Source: Sphingomonadales bacterium (GTDB lineage Bacteria; Pseudomonadota; Alphaproteobacteria; Sphingomonadales; Sphingomonadaceae). From it: 64,000 bases of DNA. The notes beneath the pieces are model-generated. The model did not search any database. It saw only the letters and a list, made by a program, of their open reading frames with translations, and was not told the origin of the DNA. The stretch spans positions 1 to 64,000 of the forward strand of contig SBGG01000020.1 in the NCBI GenBank assembly GCA_006226685.1, in the 5' to 3' direction. The position numbers and the translations under genes were made by a program. Below are positions 52,959 to 62,775 of the stretch, piece by piece. How positions within the stretch are numbered: the stretch's first letter is position 1; each line of letters opens with the position of its first letter.

Positions 52959-53266
52959 AATGCGCGCCGCCTTTATCGGCGGGCATCCCCGATAAATCGC
53001 AAAGCTTTCATTTCCCGTTCATCCATAGCTGCTATTGAGTTCGGCGTCGCTTCCGCCTCTCCCCCCTTGGCGGTAAGTGATTCCCTGAACCTTGGCCCCG
53101 TCGTTGAGCTTGCTCCGACGGGGTTTTCTTTGGCCCGAAGAATGCGCGCACCGCTCTCGGGCTTTACTCCGGGGCCCATGAAACAGCCGGTTTCCCCCCA
53201 AATCTCATGCGCTTCATTTTATCGTGACCTTCGGGACGTGAAACGGCTCATTTCACTCGAAATCAT
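52959..53266. other. Gene-free stretch with hairpin and imperfect repeat
   Basis: No credible gene. It contains a strong terminator-like hairpin (next entry) and an imperfect direct repeat: GAAACAGCCGGTTTC near 53180 and GAAACGGCTCATTTC near 53240, each followed by a CAAATC- or GAAATC-like run. It runs directly into the inverted-repeat element at 53267. Confidence 0.4.
53096..53130 (+). terminator. Terminator-like hairpin downstream of the glycosyltransferase
   Basis: CCCCGTCG/CGACGGGG is a perfect 8-bp stem with a 12-base loop, followed by TTTTCTTT. It lies 138 bases after the stop codon, which is far for a simple terminator, so it could also end a small RNA starting in the gap. Confidence 0.65.
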
Positions 53267-53417
53267 TAGGGTCAGGCCCCATTACTGGCGCCGTTGAGGC
53301 GTCCAAATGGCGATGTTATCGGGCCGAATGGCCCGCTGGGAAGGCTGGTTGCCTTTCCAAGGGCAATTGGGTTCAAGAGGGAAGCCATTTCGGTGCCAGT
53401 AATGGGGCCTGCCCCTA
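53267..53417. repeat. MITE-like element with 23-bp terminal inverted repeats
   Basis: The ends (53267-53289 and 53395-53417) are inverted copies with 22 of 23 bases identical (core CAGGCCCCATTACTGGC). The interior of 105 bases has no gene but contains the perfect hairpin CGGGCC-GAAT-GGCCCG and a second stem GGAAGGC/GCCTTTCC. No target-site duplication is evident. The right terminal repeat ends in the TAG stop codon of eda. This is the build of a miniature inverted-repeat element or a REP-type element mobilised in trans. Confidence 0.55.
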
Positions 53418-54032
53418 CGGCCCGCGCAACGCACAAGCCGCCCGCGCCATCGCCTCGATCGCTGCCGGATCGACCGCCCCTTTGGGCACGACCCAGCTTC
53501 CGCCAACACAGGTCACGAAAGGCTGCGCCAGCCATTCGGCAGCATTCGTCTCACTGATCCCGCCGGTCGGGCAGAAACGCGCTTCGTAAAAGGGCGCGGC
53601 CAGCGCCTTCAGCGCTGATATGCCCCCGCTGGTGGCCGCCGGAAAGAATTTGAAGCGGGAAAGACCCAGATCCATGCCACGCATGATGTCGCCCGCCGTC
53701 GCCACGCCGGGAAGATACGGCACCTGCGCGGCGAGAACCTCCCGCGCGAGACCGCCTGTGAGGCCGGGGCTGACGATGAAGCGCGCGCCCGCTTCCAGCG
53801 CGGCATCGAGCTGGCCGAGATTGACGACCGTGCCCGCGCCGACCACCGCGCCTTCGACCTGTGCCATTTCGCGCATCACATCGAGTGCGGCAGGCGTGCG
53901 CAACGTCACCTCCAGCGCCCGCAGGCCACCTGCGACCAGTGCCCGCGCGATCGGCACCGCATCTTCGACCCGGTCCACCACCAGCACCGGGATGACCGGC
54001 GCGAGTTCCATCACCTCATCGACCGTCATCAT
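53415..54032 (-). CDS. eda: KDPG aldolase (2-dehydro-3-deoxyphosphogluconate aldolase)
   Basis: The 205-residue TIM-barrel class I aldolase has [15 protein letters not shown] with the catalytic Glu, the GAGTV segment and the Schiff-base lysine in [11 protein letters not shown]. It splits KDPG to pyruvate and glyceraldehyde-3-phosphate in the Entner-Doudoroff pathway. The ATG overlaps the edd stop. Its own stop codon TAG is formed by the last three bases of the inverted-repeat element, so the C-terminus (ALRGP) may have been trimmed or replaced by the insertion. Confidence 0.93.
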   Translation of the reverse strand: MMTVDEVMELAPVIPVLVVDRVEDAVPIARALVAGGLRALEVTLRTPAALDVMREMAQVEGAVVGAGTVVNLGQLDAALEAGARFIVSPGLTGGLAREVLAAQVPYLPGVATAGDIMRGMDLGLSRFKFFPAATSGGISALKALAAPFYEARFCPTGGISETNAAEWLAQPFVTCVGGSWVVPKGAVDPAAIEAMARAACALRGP

Positions 54033-55876
54033 CCGATTGCTCCTTCGTTCAATTCCCGCTCCATCGCCGCCAGCATCGCCGAAGCGCCACGTTCCGCCTC
54101 GTCGCAGGTCGCGCGCATCATCGCGAACAGCTCACGCCCGGTGTCGCAGGGCGGTGGCGGCGCAGGAACCGCCTTGCGCGCGGCCCACTCCTCTGCGTCC
54201 ACCAACGCCTCCAGCCTGCCGGTCGCAGCGCACACCCGCACCACATCGCCATCGCGCAACAGGCTGAGCGGCCCACCGCCCTTTGCCTCGGGCGAAACAT
54301 GGATAGCGGCGGGAACCTTGCCGGATGCGCCGGACATGCGCCCGTCGGTCACCAGCGCGACCCGAAACCCCCTGTCCTGCAACACGCCCAGCGGCGGGGT
54401 CAGCTTGTGCAGTTCCGGCATCCCATTGGCGCGCGGCCCCTGAAAGCGGACGACAACGATCACATCGCGATCCAGCTCCCCGGCCCTGAATGCGGCCAGC
54501 ACCTGATTCTGATCGGAGAATATGTGGGCCGGAGCCTCGATCGTCCACCGGCTCTCGTCAACCGCGCTGGTCTTCATCACGCAGCGTCCGAGATTGCCCT
54601 GAAGCAATTTCATGCCGCCATCCCCGCTGAACGGGTCGGCGACCGGGCGCAGCATTGCCGGATCGCGCGGAGCGGCAAGCGGTTCCGCCCAGACCAGCGC
54701 CTCATCCACCAGTTCGGGCGTCCGTACATAGTCGGTCATGTCGGAACGCGCGACCGTCAGCAGGTCGCGGTGCAGCAGACCATTATCGAGGAGTTCGCCG
54801 ATCACATAACCGATGCCGCCCGCCGCGTGGAAATGGTTCACATCCCCCGCGCCATTGGGATAGACGCGGGCAAGCAGCGGGATCACCTCCGACAGTTCAG
54901 CAAGATCGGTCCAGTCGATCACCATCCCGGCCGCACGGGCAATGGCGGGCAGGTGGATCGCGTGATTGGTCGACCCGCCGGTCGCGAGCAGACCGATGGC
55001 GGCGTTCACGATCGCCTTTTCGTCGACGCAATGGCCCAGCGGACGGTAATCATCGCCGTCCCAGCCGATCGCCGCCAGCCGATGCACCGCCGCCCGCGTC
55101 AGCTCCTGCCGCAATTTCGTGCCGGGATTGATGAAGGCCGCACCCGGCATATGCAGGCCCATCATCTCCATCATCATCTGGTTGCTGTTGGCGGTCCCGT
55201 AAAAAGTGCAGGTGCCCGCGCCATGGTAGCTGGCCGCCTCGGCATCGAGCAATTCCTTCTCGCCGACTTTCCCTTCGGCATAGAGCTGGCGCACGCGCAC
55301 CTTTTCCTTGTTGGCGAGGCCAGAGGGCATCGGCCCCGCCGGGATCAGGATCGCGGGCAGATGGCCGAACCGCAGCGCCCCGATCAGCAGGCCCGGCACG
55401 ATCTTGTCGCAAATGCCGAGCAGCGCGACCCCTTCGAACATCGCATGGCTGAGCGAAACCGCCGTCGCCATCGCGATTACGTCGCGGGAAAAGAGCGAGA
55501 GGTCCATTCCCGCCTGCCCCTGGGTCACGCCGTCGCACATCGCCGGAACGCCGCCCGCGACCTGCGCGGTGGCGCCCACTTCGCGCGCGGCGATCTTGAT
55601 CGCCTCGGGATAGCGGCCATAGGGCTGATGCGCGGAAAGCATGTCATTATAGGCGGTGACGATGCCGATATTCATCGCCCCGCCCGCGCGGATCGCGGGC
55701 TTGTCATCCCCGGCGGCGGCAAAGCCATGGGCAAGATTGCCGCAACTGAGCTGATCCCGGTTGGTCCCCGCATCACGGCCGCGTTCGATCAGGTTGAGAT
55801 AGCTGTGCCGCATCGGCGCGCTACGCTCGATGATCCGTCGCGTCACGCGCTCGACGACGGGATGCAGATCACTCAT
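54029..55876 (-). CDS. edd: 6-phosphogluconate dehydratase
   Basis: The 615-residue IlvD/Edd-family dehydratase has cluster-binding cysteine contexts [21 protein letters not shown] and [15 protein letters not shown], and the C-terminal motif [19 protein letters not shown]. It makes KDPG from 6-phosphogluconate. The ATG lies inside the end of zwf (8-base overlap) with GGAG upstream. Together with zwf and eda it forms a complete oxidation-to-cleavage route. Confidence 0.95.
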   Translation of the reverse strand: MSDLHPVVERVTRRIIERSAPMRHSYLNLIERGRDAGTNRDQLSCGNLAHGFAAAGDDKPAIRAGGAMNIGIVTAYNDMLSAHQPYGRYPEAIKIAAREVGATAQVAGGVPAMCDGVTQGQAGMDLSLFSRDVIAMATAVSLSHAMFEGVALLGICDKIVPGLLIGALRFGHLPAILIPAGPMPSGLANKEKVRVRQLYAEGKVGEKELLDAEAASYHGAGTCTFYGTANSNQMMMEMMGLHMPGAAFINPGTKLRQELTRAAVHRLAAIGWDGDDYRPLGHCVDEKAIVNAAIGLLATGGSTNHAIHLPAIARAAGMVIDWTDLAELSEVIPLLARVYPNGAGDVNHFHAAGGIGYVIGELLDNGLLHRDLLTVARSDMTDYVRTPELVDEALVWAEPLAAPRDPAMLRPVADPFSGDGGMKLLQGNLGRCVMKTSAVDESRWTIEAPAHIFSDQNQVLAAFRAGELDRDVIVVVRFQGPRANGMPELHKLTPPLGVLQDRGFRVALVTDGRMSGASGKVPAAIHVSPEAKGGGPLSLLRDGDVVRVCAATGRLEALVDAEEWAARKAVPAPPPPCDTGRELFAMMRATCDEAERGASAMLAAMERELNEGAIG

Positions 55877-57335
55877 ACCAGCTTGCTCCATCCCGCTCGA
55901 TCAGCGCGATCGCGGAGGACGGCCCCCAGTTCCCGGCGGCATAGGAAGCCACCTTCATCCCGGCCTCCTGCCACCCGGCGATGATCGAATCGATCCATTG
56001 CCACTGCGCCTCCACCTCGTCGCGACGGACGAACAGGGTCGGATCGCCTTCCAGCAAATCGAGCAGCAACCGCTCATAAGCAATGCGCCGTCGCTGCCCC
56101 TCGAATGCGGCGGTCAGCGATACGTCGAGGCCGACCTCGCGCAATTTCACCCCGCCCCGATCCAGCCCCGGCTCCTTCGCCATGACCAGCAGGCGGATAT
56201 TCTCCTGCGGCTGCAGCCGGATGATGAGGGTATTGGGCTCCAGCCCCGAGCTGAACCGGCTGCGGCGGAAAATCGAATGGGCGACCGGCTTGAACTGGAT
56301 CAATATCTCGCTGTGCCGCGTCGGCATGCGCTTCCCTGTGCGCAGGTAGAAGGGCACACCCGACCAGCGCCAATTGTCGATATGCGCCTTCAACGCGACG
56401 AACGTCTCCGTGTCGGAAGGCTTGCCCAGTTCATCGGCATAACCGCGCACAATCTCGCCATTGACCGCGCCGGCGCTATATTGGCCGCGCACGCTGAACG
56501 TCTTGGCCTGCTCCCCGTCCATCGGGCGCAGCGAGCGTAGCACCTTCACCTTCTCGTCGCGCACTGCGGTCGAATCGAACCGCGCGGGCGGTTCCATCGC
56601 GATGATCGAGAGAATCTGCAGCATATGGTTCTGCACCATGTCGCGCAGCGCGCCGACGCCGTCATAATAGGAAACGCGCCCTTCCAGCCCTACCGTTTCC
56701 CCCACGGTGATCTGGACATGATCGATATGATTGGCATTCCACAGCGGCTCGAACAGCATGTTGCCGAAGCGCAGCGCGATCAGATTCTGAACCGTTTCCT
56801 TGCCGAGATAATGATCGACACGGAAAATACGCTCCTCGTCGAACAGCGCACCGATCGCATCGTTCACCTCGATCGAGGAAGCGAGATCATGGCCGATCGG
56901 CTTTTCCATCGCGATACGCGTGGTCCCGTTGACCAGCCCCGCCCCGGCCAGGCTGACGGCGGTCGGCGCGAACAGCGACGGCGGGGTCGAAAGATAGACC
57001 GCGATACCCTTGTCTTCCCGTCCCCTCACCCGCTCGGCCAGCGCGGCGAACTGCTCGCTATTACCCGCCTCGACCGCGCAATAGATGATCCGCTCGGTCA
57101 ATCGCCGCGCGCTATCCGCATTATAGCGATCCTCACCGATGAAATTGCGCAGGCAATCGTCCACTTCCTGACGGAAGCCGCCATCATCACGGTGCGACCG
57201 GCCCGACGCCACCACCAGGAAATCATCGGGCAGCAACCCGTCTTCCTGCAGATTATACAATGAAGGGAAGAGCATCCTTCCCGCCAGATCGCCTGTCGCG
57301 CCGAAAAGAATGAGGGTGGAGGATCTTTCGGTCAC
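55869..57335 (-). CDS. zwf: Glucose-6-phosphate 1-dehydrogenase
   Basis: The 488-residue protein has [20 protein letters not shown] (NADP-binding), the catalytic [14 protein letters not shown] and the RYxDGVG-like loop [17 protein letters not shown]. It oxidises glucose-6-phosphate. It is first in the zwf-edd-eda operon, 165 bases downstream of gcrA on the same strand. A 6-phosphogluconolactonase gene, which sits between zwf and edd in many relatives, is absent here. Confidence 0.95.
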   Translation of the reverse strand: MTERSSTLILFGATGDLAGRMLFPSLYNLQEDGLLPDDFLVVASGRSHRDDGGFRQEVDDCLRNFIGEDRYNADSARRLTERIIYCAVEAGNSEQFAALAERVRGREDKGIAVYLSTPPSLFAPTAVSLAGAGLVNGTTRIAMEKPIGHDLASSIEVNDAIGALFDEERIFRVDHYLGKETVQNLIALRFGNMLFEPLWNANHIDHVQITVGETVGLEGRVSYYDGVGALRDMVQNHMLQILSIIAMEPPARFDSTAVRDEKVKVLRSLRPMDGEQAKTFSVRGQYSAGAVNGEIVRGYADELGKPSDTETFVALKAHIDNWRWSGVPFYLRTGKRMPTRHSEILIQFKPVAHSIFRRSRFSSGLEPNTLIIRLQPQENIRLLVMAKEPGLDRGGVKLREVGLDVSLTAAFEGQRRRIAYERLLLDLLEGDPTLFVRRDEVEAQWQWIDSIIAGWQEAGMKVASYAAGNWGPSSAIALIERDGASWYE

Positions 57336-57500
57336 ATCGGGCTCCCCGGATCACGCCTTGCAGGAAACGCAAACGCCGAGCACCCACGCTTCCCCGCTAT
57401 TTGTGCAACAGCGAGAGAAAAGACGCAACTGTCGTGAACAGAGGTGGTCGGGCGCGACCCGGCGCGCCCTTCCAACCGAAGGTCTGTGCTTCGTCCCGAA

Positions 57501-58196
57501 TCAGCGGACGCGCGGACCGCCGAAAGGCAGCGGCGGCGGCGGGCGGCGGGTACCGCGCGGCAACTGCGCCTGATAGGCCCGGCCGCAATGCTCGACGCAA
57601 TAGGGGAAACCCGGATTTACCTTTTCGCCGCAGAAATGAAAATCCGGTTCGCCCGGATGGCCCATCGGCCATTTGCAGATCTTCTCGGTCAGGTCGAGCA
57701 GACTGGTCTTGTCCGCAATTTCGGGGCTCGGCTTGGCCGGTACCAGACGACGCGGCGGCGCGGGCGGAATCGGCGCCTGCTGATCGCCCGGTCCCTGACG
57801 CAGGAAGCCGCCCGGCCCCACCGAAACGATGCGCGGCTGAGGCGACGGGGTTGCCTGCGGCTGCGACTGCTGCGGCGCAACCTCGGGCTGAGGCGCGGCG
57901 ACAGGAGCGGCGGGACGCGACGGAGCGGCAGCCACCGACGGCGCGGCGGGGGTCTCGGCCTCTTTCGGCGCGACGGGCGCGGGCTTGCGGCTCACGGCTT
58001 TCTTGCGCGGCGCTTCATTAGCCTTGACGGGCGACGGACGCGATTGCAGGCCAAGACGATGGGCCTTGCCGATCACCGCATTGCGGCTGACCCCGCCCAG
58101 TTCTTCGGCGATCTGGCTGGCGGTCATGCCCTTTTCCCACATGCCCTTAAGTTGGTCTATCCGTTCATCGGTCCAGGACAAAATCTGCTCCATCAT
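57501..58196 (-). CDS. gcrA: GcrA cell-cycle regulator
   Basis: The 231-residue protein has the N-terminal DNA-binding domain of GcrA (LSWTDERIDQLKGMWEKGMTASQIAEELGGVSRNAVIGKAHRLGL). A low-complexity Ala/Pro/Gln linker (about 60-160) follows, then a C-terminal sigma70-interacting part with cysteines and histidines (ICKWPMGHPGEPDFHFCG, then YCVEHC). GcrA binds GANTC sites according to CcrM methylation and recruits sigma70-polymerase. The start is ATG 58196 or the adjacent ATG 58193. The linker is longer than in Caulobacter. Confidence 0.93.
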   Translation of the reverse strand: MMEQILSWTDERIDQLKGMWEKGMTASQIAEELGGVSRNAVIGKAHRLGLQSRPSPVKANEAPRKKAVSRKPAPVAPKEAETPAAPSVAAAPSRPAAPVAAPQPEVAPQQSQPQATPSPQPRIVSVGPGGFLRQGPGDQQAPIPPAPPRRLVPAKPSPEIADKTSLLDLTEKICKWPMGHPGEPDFHFCGEKVNPGFPYCVEHCGRAYQAQLPRGTRRPPPPLPFGGPRVR

Positions 58197-58376
58197 CTTG
58201 CGCGGCTGACCTCGGGAATCGGCCAGCATCGGGACTCGCAATGCGCTTTTGTGCCATATGGCGGCTGAACCGCGTGAATTCAACCGTCGCGCGCCGTGTT
58301 GCTTGCGGCGATCCGCCAATAGCCTTCAGCCATTTGCACTTGCCCGTATCGGGCGCAACCGATAGTCGATCTGCGC

Positions 58377-59225
58377 ATGAACGACCAGAATAAACCGACG
58401 CGCGCGCCGCTTCCTGCTATCACCCTGCCTGAACCGGGCGTACCGCGCATCCGCAACGTCAACTGGGCGGGGATGCAGGCGCTGTATATGAAGGAAGTCC
58501 GCCGGTTCATGAAGGTGCAGCTTCAGACCGTCTGGGCCCCGGCCGTCACCACCCTGCTGTTTCTCGTCATCTTCACCGTCGCGCTGGGCGGACAGAAGCG
58601 TTCCGTTCTGGGCGTACCCTTTGCCGATTTCATCGCGCCCGGCCTCATCATGATGGGCATGATCCAGAATGCCTTCGCCAATTCGAGCTTTTCCTTCCTC
58701 TCGGGCAAGATTCAGGGGACCATCGTCGATTATCTGATGCCGCCCATTTCGACGGCGGAATTGCTGACCGCGCTGGTTGGGGCGGCAATGACCCGCGCCT
58801 TCCTGCTGGGCTGCACCATTTCGCTGGCCATCGCCCTGTGGCCGGGCGTCGACCTGTTCCCGCGCCACCCCTGGGCGATACTGGCTTTCGGCCTGCTCGG
58901 TACGATGTTCGTGAGCTTCCTCGGCGTGCTCACTTCGATCTGGGCGGAAAAATTCGATCATGCCGCCGCCGTCACCAATTTCGTGATCGCGCCGCTGTCG
59001 CTGCTTTCCGGCACCTTTTATTCGATCGAGCGCCTCTCCCCCTTCTTTCAGGGGATCAGCCACGCCAACCCCTTCTTCTATGCCATATCGGGCTTTCGCT
59101 ATGGCTTTCTCTCCGCCGCCGATACGGAGATAGCGCGCGGACTGATCGTGCTGACGCTGCTCAACGCGGCGCTTGCCGGGCTGTGCTATGTGCTACTGCG
59201 CAAGGGCTGGAAAATCCGCCCCTGA
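58377..59225 (+). CDS. ABC-2 type transporter permease
   Basis: The 282-residue permease has a 45-residue cytoplasmic start, then six hydrophobic segments with the ABC2 signature near LSLLSGTFYSIERLSPFFQGISHANPFFYAISGFRYGF. It resembles YadH-type permeases that work with a separate ATPase. No ATPase gene is adjacent: gcrA is divergent on one side and hspQ convergent on the other. The substrate is unknown; the start ATG lies 180 bases from the gcrA start. Confidence 0.88.
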   Translation: MNDQNKPTRAPLPAITLPEPGVPRIRNVNWAGMQALYMKEVRRFMKVQLQTVWAPAVTTLLFLVIFTVALGGQKRSVLGVPFADFIAPGLIMMGMIQNAFANSSFSFLSGKIQGTIVDYLMPPISTAELLTALVGAAMTRAFLLGCTISLAIALWPGVDLFPRHPWAILAFGLLGTMFVSFLGVLTSIWAEKFDHAAAVTNFVIAPLSLLSGTFYSIERLSPFFQGISHANPFFYAISGFRYGFLSAADTEIARGLIVLTLLNAALAGLCYVLLRKGWKIRP

Positions 59226-59274
59226 CCGATAACCGGCATCCGCTCCGGAAGCCTGCTCCCGGATCGGCCTCCCG

Positions 59275-59655
59275 TCAGTGGCGATAAAGCGGGCGCAGAT
59301 CATAACGCCCGTCATGATAGGGGCCGAACAGGCCCGCTATCGCCGGATGATCGACCGGCTCATCGCTGTCGTCAGACACCAGATTTTGCTGCCCGGCATA
59401 GGCGACATAGCTGCCATCGGCATTTTCGGCGAGCAGATGATAGAAAGGCTGCTCGCGAGCCGGGCGCACATCTTCAGGAATCGACTCATACCATTCCTCG
59501 CTGTTGGCGAAGACCGGATCGACATCGAACACCACCCCGCGGAAACCGAACAGCCGGTGGCGAACCACATCGCCGATGCTGAACCGGGCATGGGCCACGG
59601 CCGGCGCGGCAAGCGCGGAATTGCGGGAGGATGCGTTGATCATGATATGTCTCAT
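59275..59655 (-). CDS. hspQ: Heat shock protein HspQ
   Basis: The 126-residue protein carries the HspQ/YccV hemimethylated-DNA-binding-like domain: ARFSIGDVVRHRLFGFRGVVFDVDPVFANSEEWY, and then the AREQPFYHLLAE and YVAYAGQQNL stretches. HspQ is a small beta-barrel adaptor that modulates Lon specificity. The start could be this ATG or the one four codons later (59643); GAGGTC lies just upstream of the first. Confidence 0.88.
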   Translation of the reverse strand: MRHIMINASSRNSALAAPAVAHARFSIGDVVRHRLFGFRGVVFDVDPVFANSEEWYESIPEDVRPAREQPFYHLLAENADGSYVAYAGQQNLVSDDSDEPVDHPAIAGLFGPYHDGRYDLRPLYRH

Positions 59656-59800
59656 GACCTCAATGTAGGAAATGTCGAACCCCATACAAGAAAAATAGCC
59701 ATTGCCGACTTGGCAAAGCCATTCCGGTCCGTTAATGGCCGCGGCTCGACCCATGCATATGGGACAATCGGAGCCAGCGGTTCCGATCCTGTACCGGCCC

Positions 59801-59890
<90 letters not shown>

Positions 59891-60222
59891 TTTACACCGC
59901 TTTCTGTCTCCAACACACTTCCGCATGGCATCCGCGAAGTGATCAGTCAGGGCGAACGGCAGCGGTATGAGGTGCATGATTATATCGCCGTCGCCTCTGA
60001 CGCCTTAAACCATCCACCCGCGACCATGGGAAATACGCGGCCTCTGGTTGAACGCCTGCATCGCTGTCGCTCTGGACTTGATCAAATTCGCTCGCACGGC
60101 CTAGGACGGATCGACATCATCACCGGGAGGCGTTGCATTGAATTACCTTCAAGCGGGGGCCGGGCACACCCACTTCAATCTCCCTCGCTCCTCGATCGAT
60201 TAGGACGTCAGGACCAGCCAGA
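59891..60222. other. Gap between tRNA-Ser and the FecA-type receptor gene
   Basis: No gene with a ribosome site is visible. Within this 332-base stretch, 60098-60117 repeats the intergenic motif of 40178-40197. The promoter of the receptor gene must lie here, but no clear sigma70 or ECF promoter could be assigned. Confidence 0.4.
60098..60117 (-). repeat. Short dispersed repeat, copy B
   Basis: Inverted copy of 40178-40197 with 19 of 20 identical bases, 106 bases before the receptor start codon. Confidence 0.55.
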
Positions 60223-62748
60223 TTGCGCCTTCCTTTCCCTTCTTCTCTGCTTGCCCCACTTATCGCCTGCTCCTGCTGTGTCGACGCCGCATGCGCGCGT
60301 GAAGTAACGATCGACATTCCTTCCCAGCCGCTGACAGGAGCAATCAGCGCCCTTGGCCGTCAGGCGAAGGTCGAGATCATGCTCAATGCCCCGGGTCTGG
60401 AAACGCGCCGGACCCGAGCCGTTAGAGGGCGATTGTCGGTCAGTCAGGCCCTTGTGCGCCTGTGTCGCGGAATGAACGTGACGGTGAAACAGATTACTCC
60501 CGACCTCTATCTGGTAACGACCGGCCCGCCGCCCCGACCCGCAACAAAGGCGCCGGCCATGGCGGATGAACCTCAGGCCATCATGGTAACCGCGCGGCGC
60601 AGGCCCGAACGGGAGGAAGACGTACCGCTCAGCGTGTCGAATTTTTCCGAAGCAGCGCTTCAGCGCGCATCGGTACACACATTGAGCGACCTGGCGCGCC
60701 TCACGCCCGGTTTCGTCGCGACCGAGCAGGCCTCCAGTGCGACCCCCCTGCTGGTATCGCGGGGGCAGCGACGCGCGCTCGGTGACGAGAACCGCCTCCC
60801 CTCTGTCGTCTATCAGGATGAGGTTCCCCTGCCGAATCAGGCGGCGCTGTCACCGCTTTACGACATTGCCTCGATAGAGATTCTGCGTGGTCCGCAGGGC
60901 ACCCTGTTCGGCCGTAACGCGACCAGCGGCGCGGTGCTGATCCGGACCGCGCAGCCGGGCAACGGCACGCCCGCTTATCTGGAAACCGATATAGGCAACC
61001 GGGGGCTGACCCGTCTGGAGGGAGCGGTCGAACTCCCTGCCAGCGGCCCCTTGTCCCTGCGCCTCTCCGGCCAGCGTTTACGGCGGGATGGCTATACCCG
61101 GCTTGCCTCTGGAGGGAGAGCGGACGGCGCCCATAGCGACGCCCTGCGGACGACGATCAGATTTGCGCCGGACGGCCTTTTCCGGTCAACGCTGAGCTTT
61201 GACATGCTCAACGCCAATGAAACGGGAGCGGCGCTCATTCTGGTCGGCGCCTATGATACAGGCGGTGCGCGCACGACCGAAAATGCCCCCTGGTATGATT
61301 GTGGCACGGGCGCCTGCGACATCGACAGCTATTACAAGGCACAGCAAAATCTGGGCCGACGCACCTCTCAGGCCGGGCTGGCGCCGATATTCGAACGGCG
61401 ATTTCGCAGCCTGACCAGCCTTATCGAATATGGTGATGATACCCTGTTGGTGCGTAATATCGTGGGTTGGCGATCCACCCATTTATTCTCAACCCTGGAT
61501 GGAGACGGCACGCCGCTCCGGATCAACGATTCCGTTACCCGATCCAATTTGCGCCAGTGGAGCGAGGAATTGCAGGTGCAGGGCAGATGGGGCGCCGCAC
61601 GCTATATCGGCGGAATATTCTACCTGAACAATGCCCCGGCCGGAGCCATGGGGCAGGAAATGGCCCGCTTCGTTCGCCCCGATAACCCGGCCTATTATAT
61701 CTCCAACTATCAAACCTTCCGCAGCGCGGCCGTTTTCGGTCAGGTCACCCTGCCCCTGGGGCACGATATGAGCGCCGATCTCGGCCTGCGCTACACCGCC
61801 GAGCGGATCAGCGGCTGTTCGCTGAGTTCGACAGAGGTACAGCCGCTTTCCAGACAAGCCTGCCTTGATAATGGAGGCAGCGCCGCGCGCGCCAGTTCCC
61901 GCCGCCTGACATGGACGGCGGCGCTGTCGAAAAAGCTGGGAGCCCATAACCTCTATCTCACCTCCAGACGGGCCTTCCGCTCGGGCGGTTATAACAGCCC
62001 CAGGCTGGGCGGCTCGCTCACGCCGTTCCAGACCTTCAAGCCGGAAACGCTGACAGATCTGGAGCTTGGTCTCAAAGGGCGCTGGCAAACCCCCGGACTG
62101 GTGGGAAGCTATACGGTGGCGGCTTATGCGGGCCTCTACGCCAATATTCAGCGCCCCCTGTTTCCAGAGCAGGATTTTGACGGGGACAATGATCCCGCCA
62201 CCGATCCGATCAACCTCTATATCAACAGCGGCCGGGCGCGCATCACCGGAATCGATGGAGAGCTGGCGCTCATTATCGGGTCTGCCACCCATATCAACGC
62301 CGGTGCATCGTGGATCGACGCCCGCTATACCGGAACCATGGCGCCACCGCTGCTCGCCCCGCTGCTGGGTGACGACCCGCTTCACAATCGCTTTTCCTAT
62401 ACCCCGCGCTTCAGTGCGACCGTTTCCATCACACACAAAATCACCCTAAGGGATGGTTCGGGAAGCATCGATCTGAACGCGGATTACAGCCATGTCAGCA
62501 GCACCCGCTTTACCGAGCGCACCAACGATCCGTTCGGCACGCAACCGGCCCATGGCCTGCTCGGGGCTTCGATCACCTGGCATCGGATCGGGGGGCGGCC
62601 GCTGGATATGCAGATATGGGGACGTAACCTCACCGACCGTTTCTACGCCAGCGGCGGGGGCACCCTCAACCCTGCGTTTACGGCCGCCACCATCATCCCC
62701 GGGCCACCTCGCACATTCGGGTTACGCATACGCTATAGCTTCGAATAG
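60223..62748 (+). CDS. TonB-dependent receptor with FecA-type STN signalling domain
   Basis: The 841-residue protein has a signal peptide (to about residue 26), a secretin/TonB N-terminal domain (STN, about 28-105: VTIDIPSQPLTGAISALGRQ), the plug (IMVTARRRPEREEDVPLSV; IEILRGPQGTLFGRNATSGAVLI) and a barrel that ends RIRYSFE, with penultimate F. The STN domain marks receptors that signal to an anti-sigma factor, and fecR plus a sigma gene follow on the opposite strand. The start codon is TTG behind AGGACC; no ATG or GTG precedes the signal peptide. The ligand may be a siderophore or an oligosaccharide. Confidence 0.9.
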   Translation: MRLPFPSSLLAPLIACSCCVDAACAREVTIDIPSQPLTGAISALGRQAKVEIMLNAPGLETRRTRAVRGRLSVSQALVRLCRGMNVTVKQITPDLYLVTTGPPPRPATKAPAMADEPQAIMVTARRRPEREEDVPLSVSNFSEAALQRASVHTLSDLARLTPGFVATEQASSATPLLVSRGQRRALGDENRLPSVVYQDEVPLPNQAALSPLYDIASIEILRGPQGTLFGRNATSGAVLIRTAQPGNGTPAYLETDIGNRGLTRLEGAVELPASGPLSLRLSGQRLRRDGYTRLASGGRADGAHSDALRTTIRFAPDGLFRSTLSFDMLNANETGAALILVGAYDTGGARTTENAPWYDCGTGACDIDSYYKAQQNLGRRTSQAGLAPIFERRFRSLTSLIEYGDDTLLVRNIVGWRSTHLFSTLDGDGTPLRINDSVTRSNLRQWSEELQVQGRWGAARYIGGIFYLNNAPAGAMGQEMARFVRPDNPAYYISNYQTFRSAAVFGQVTLPLGHDMSADLGLRYTAERISGCSLSSTEVQPLSRQACLDNGGSAARASSRRLTWTAALSKKLGAHNLYLTSRRAFRSGGYNSPRLGGSLTPFQTFKPETLTDLELGLKGRWQTPGLVGSYTVAAYAGLYANIQRPLFPEQDFDGDNDPATDPINLYINSGRARITGIDGELALIIGSATHINAGASWIDARYTGTMAPPLLAPLLGDDPLHNRFSYTPRFSATVSITHKITLRDGSGSIDLNADYSHVSSTRFTERTNDPFGTQPAHGLLGASITWHRIGGRPLDMQIWGRNLTDRFYASGGGTLNPAFTAATIIPGPPRTFGLRIRYSFE

Positions 62749-62775
62749 CCGGCCCACCCTGCAATCATCGCTCCG

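Noticed and set aside
57450-57469. GGGCGCG/CGCGCCC hairpin as gcrA terminator
   Set aside because: Stem present but no U-run on the minus strand and the GC-rich surroundings make it uninformative.
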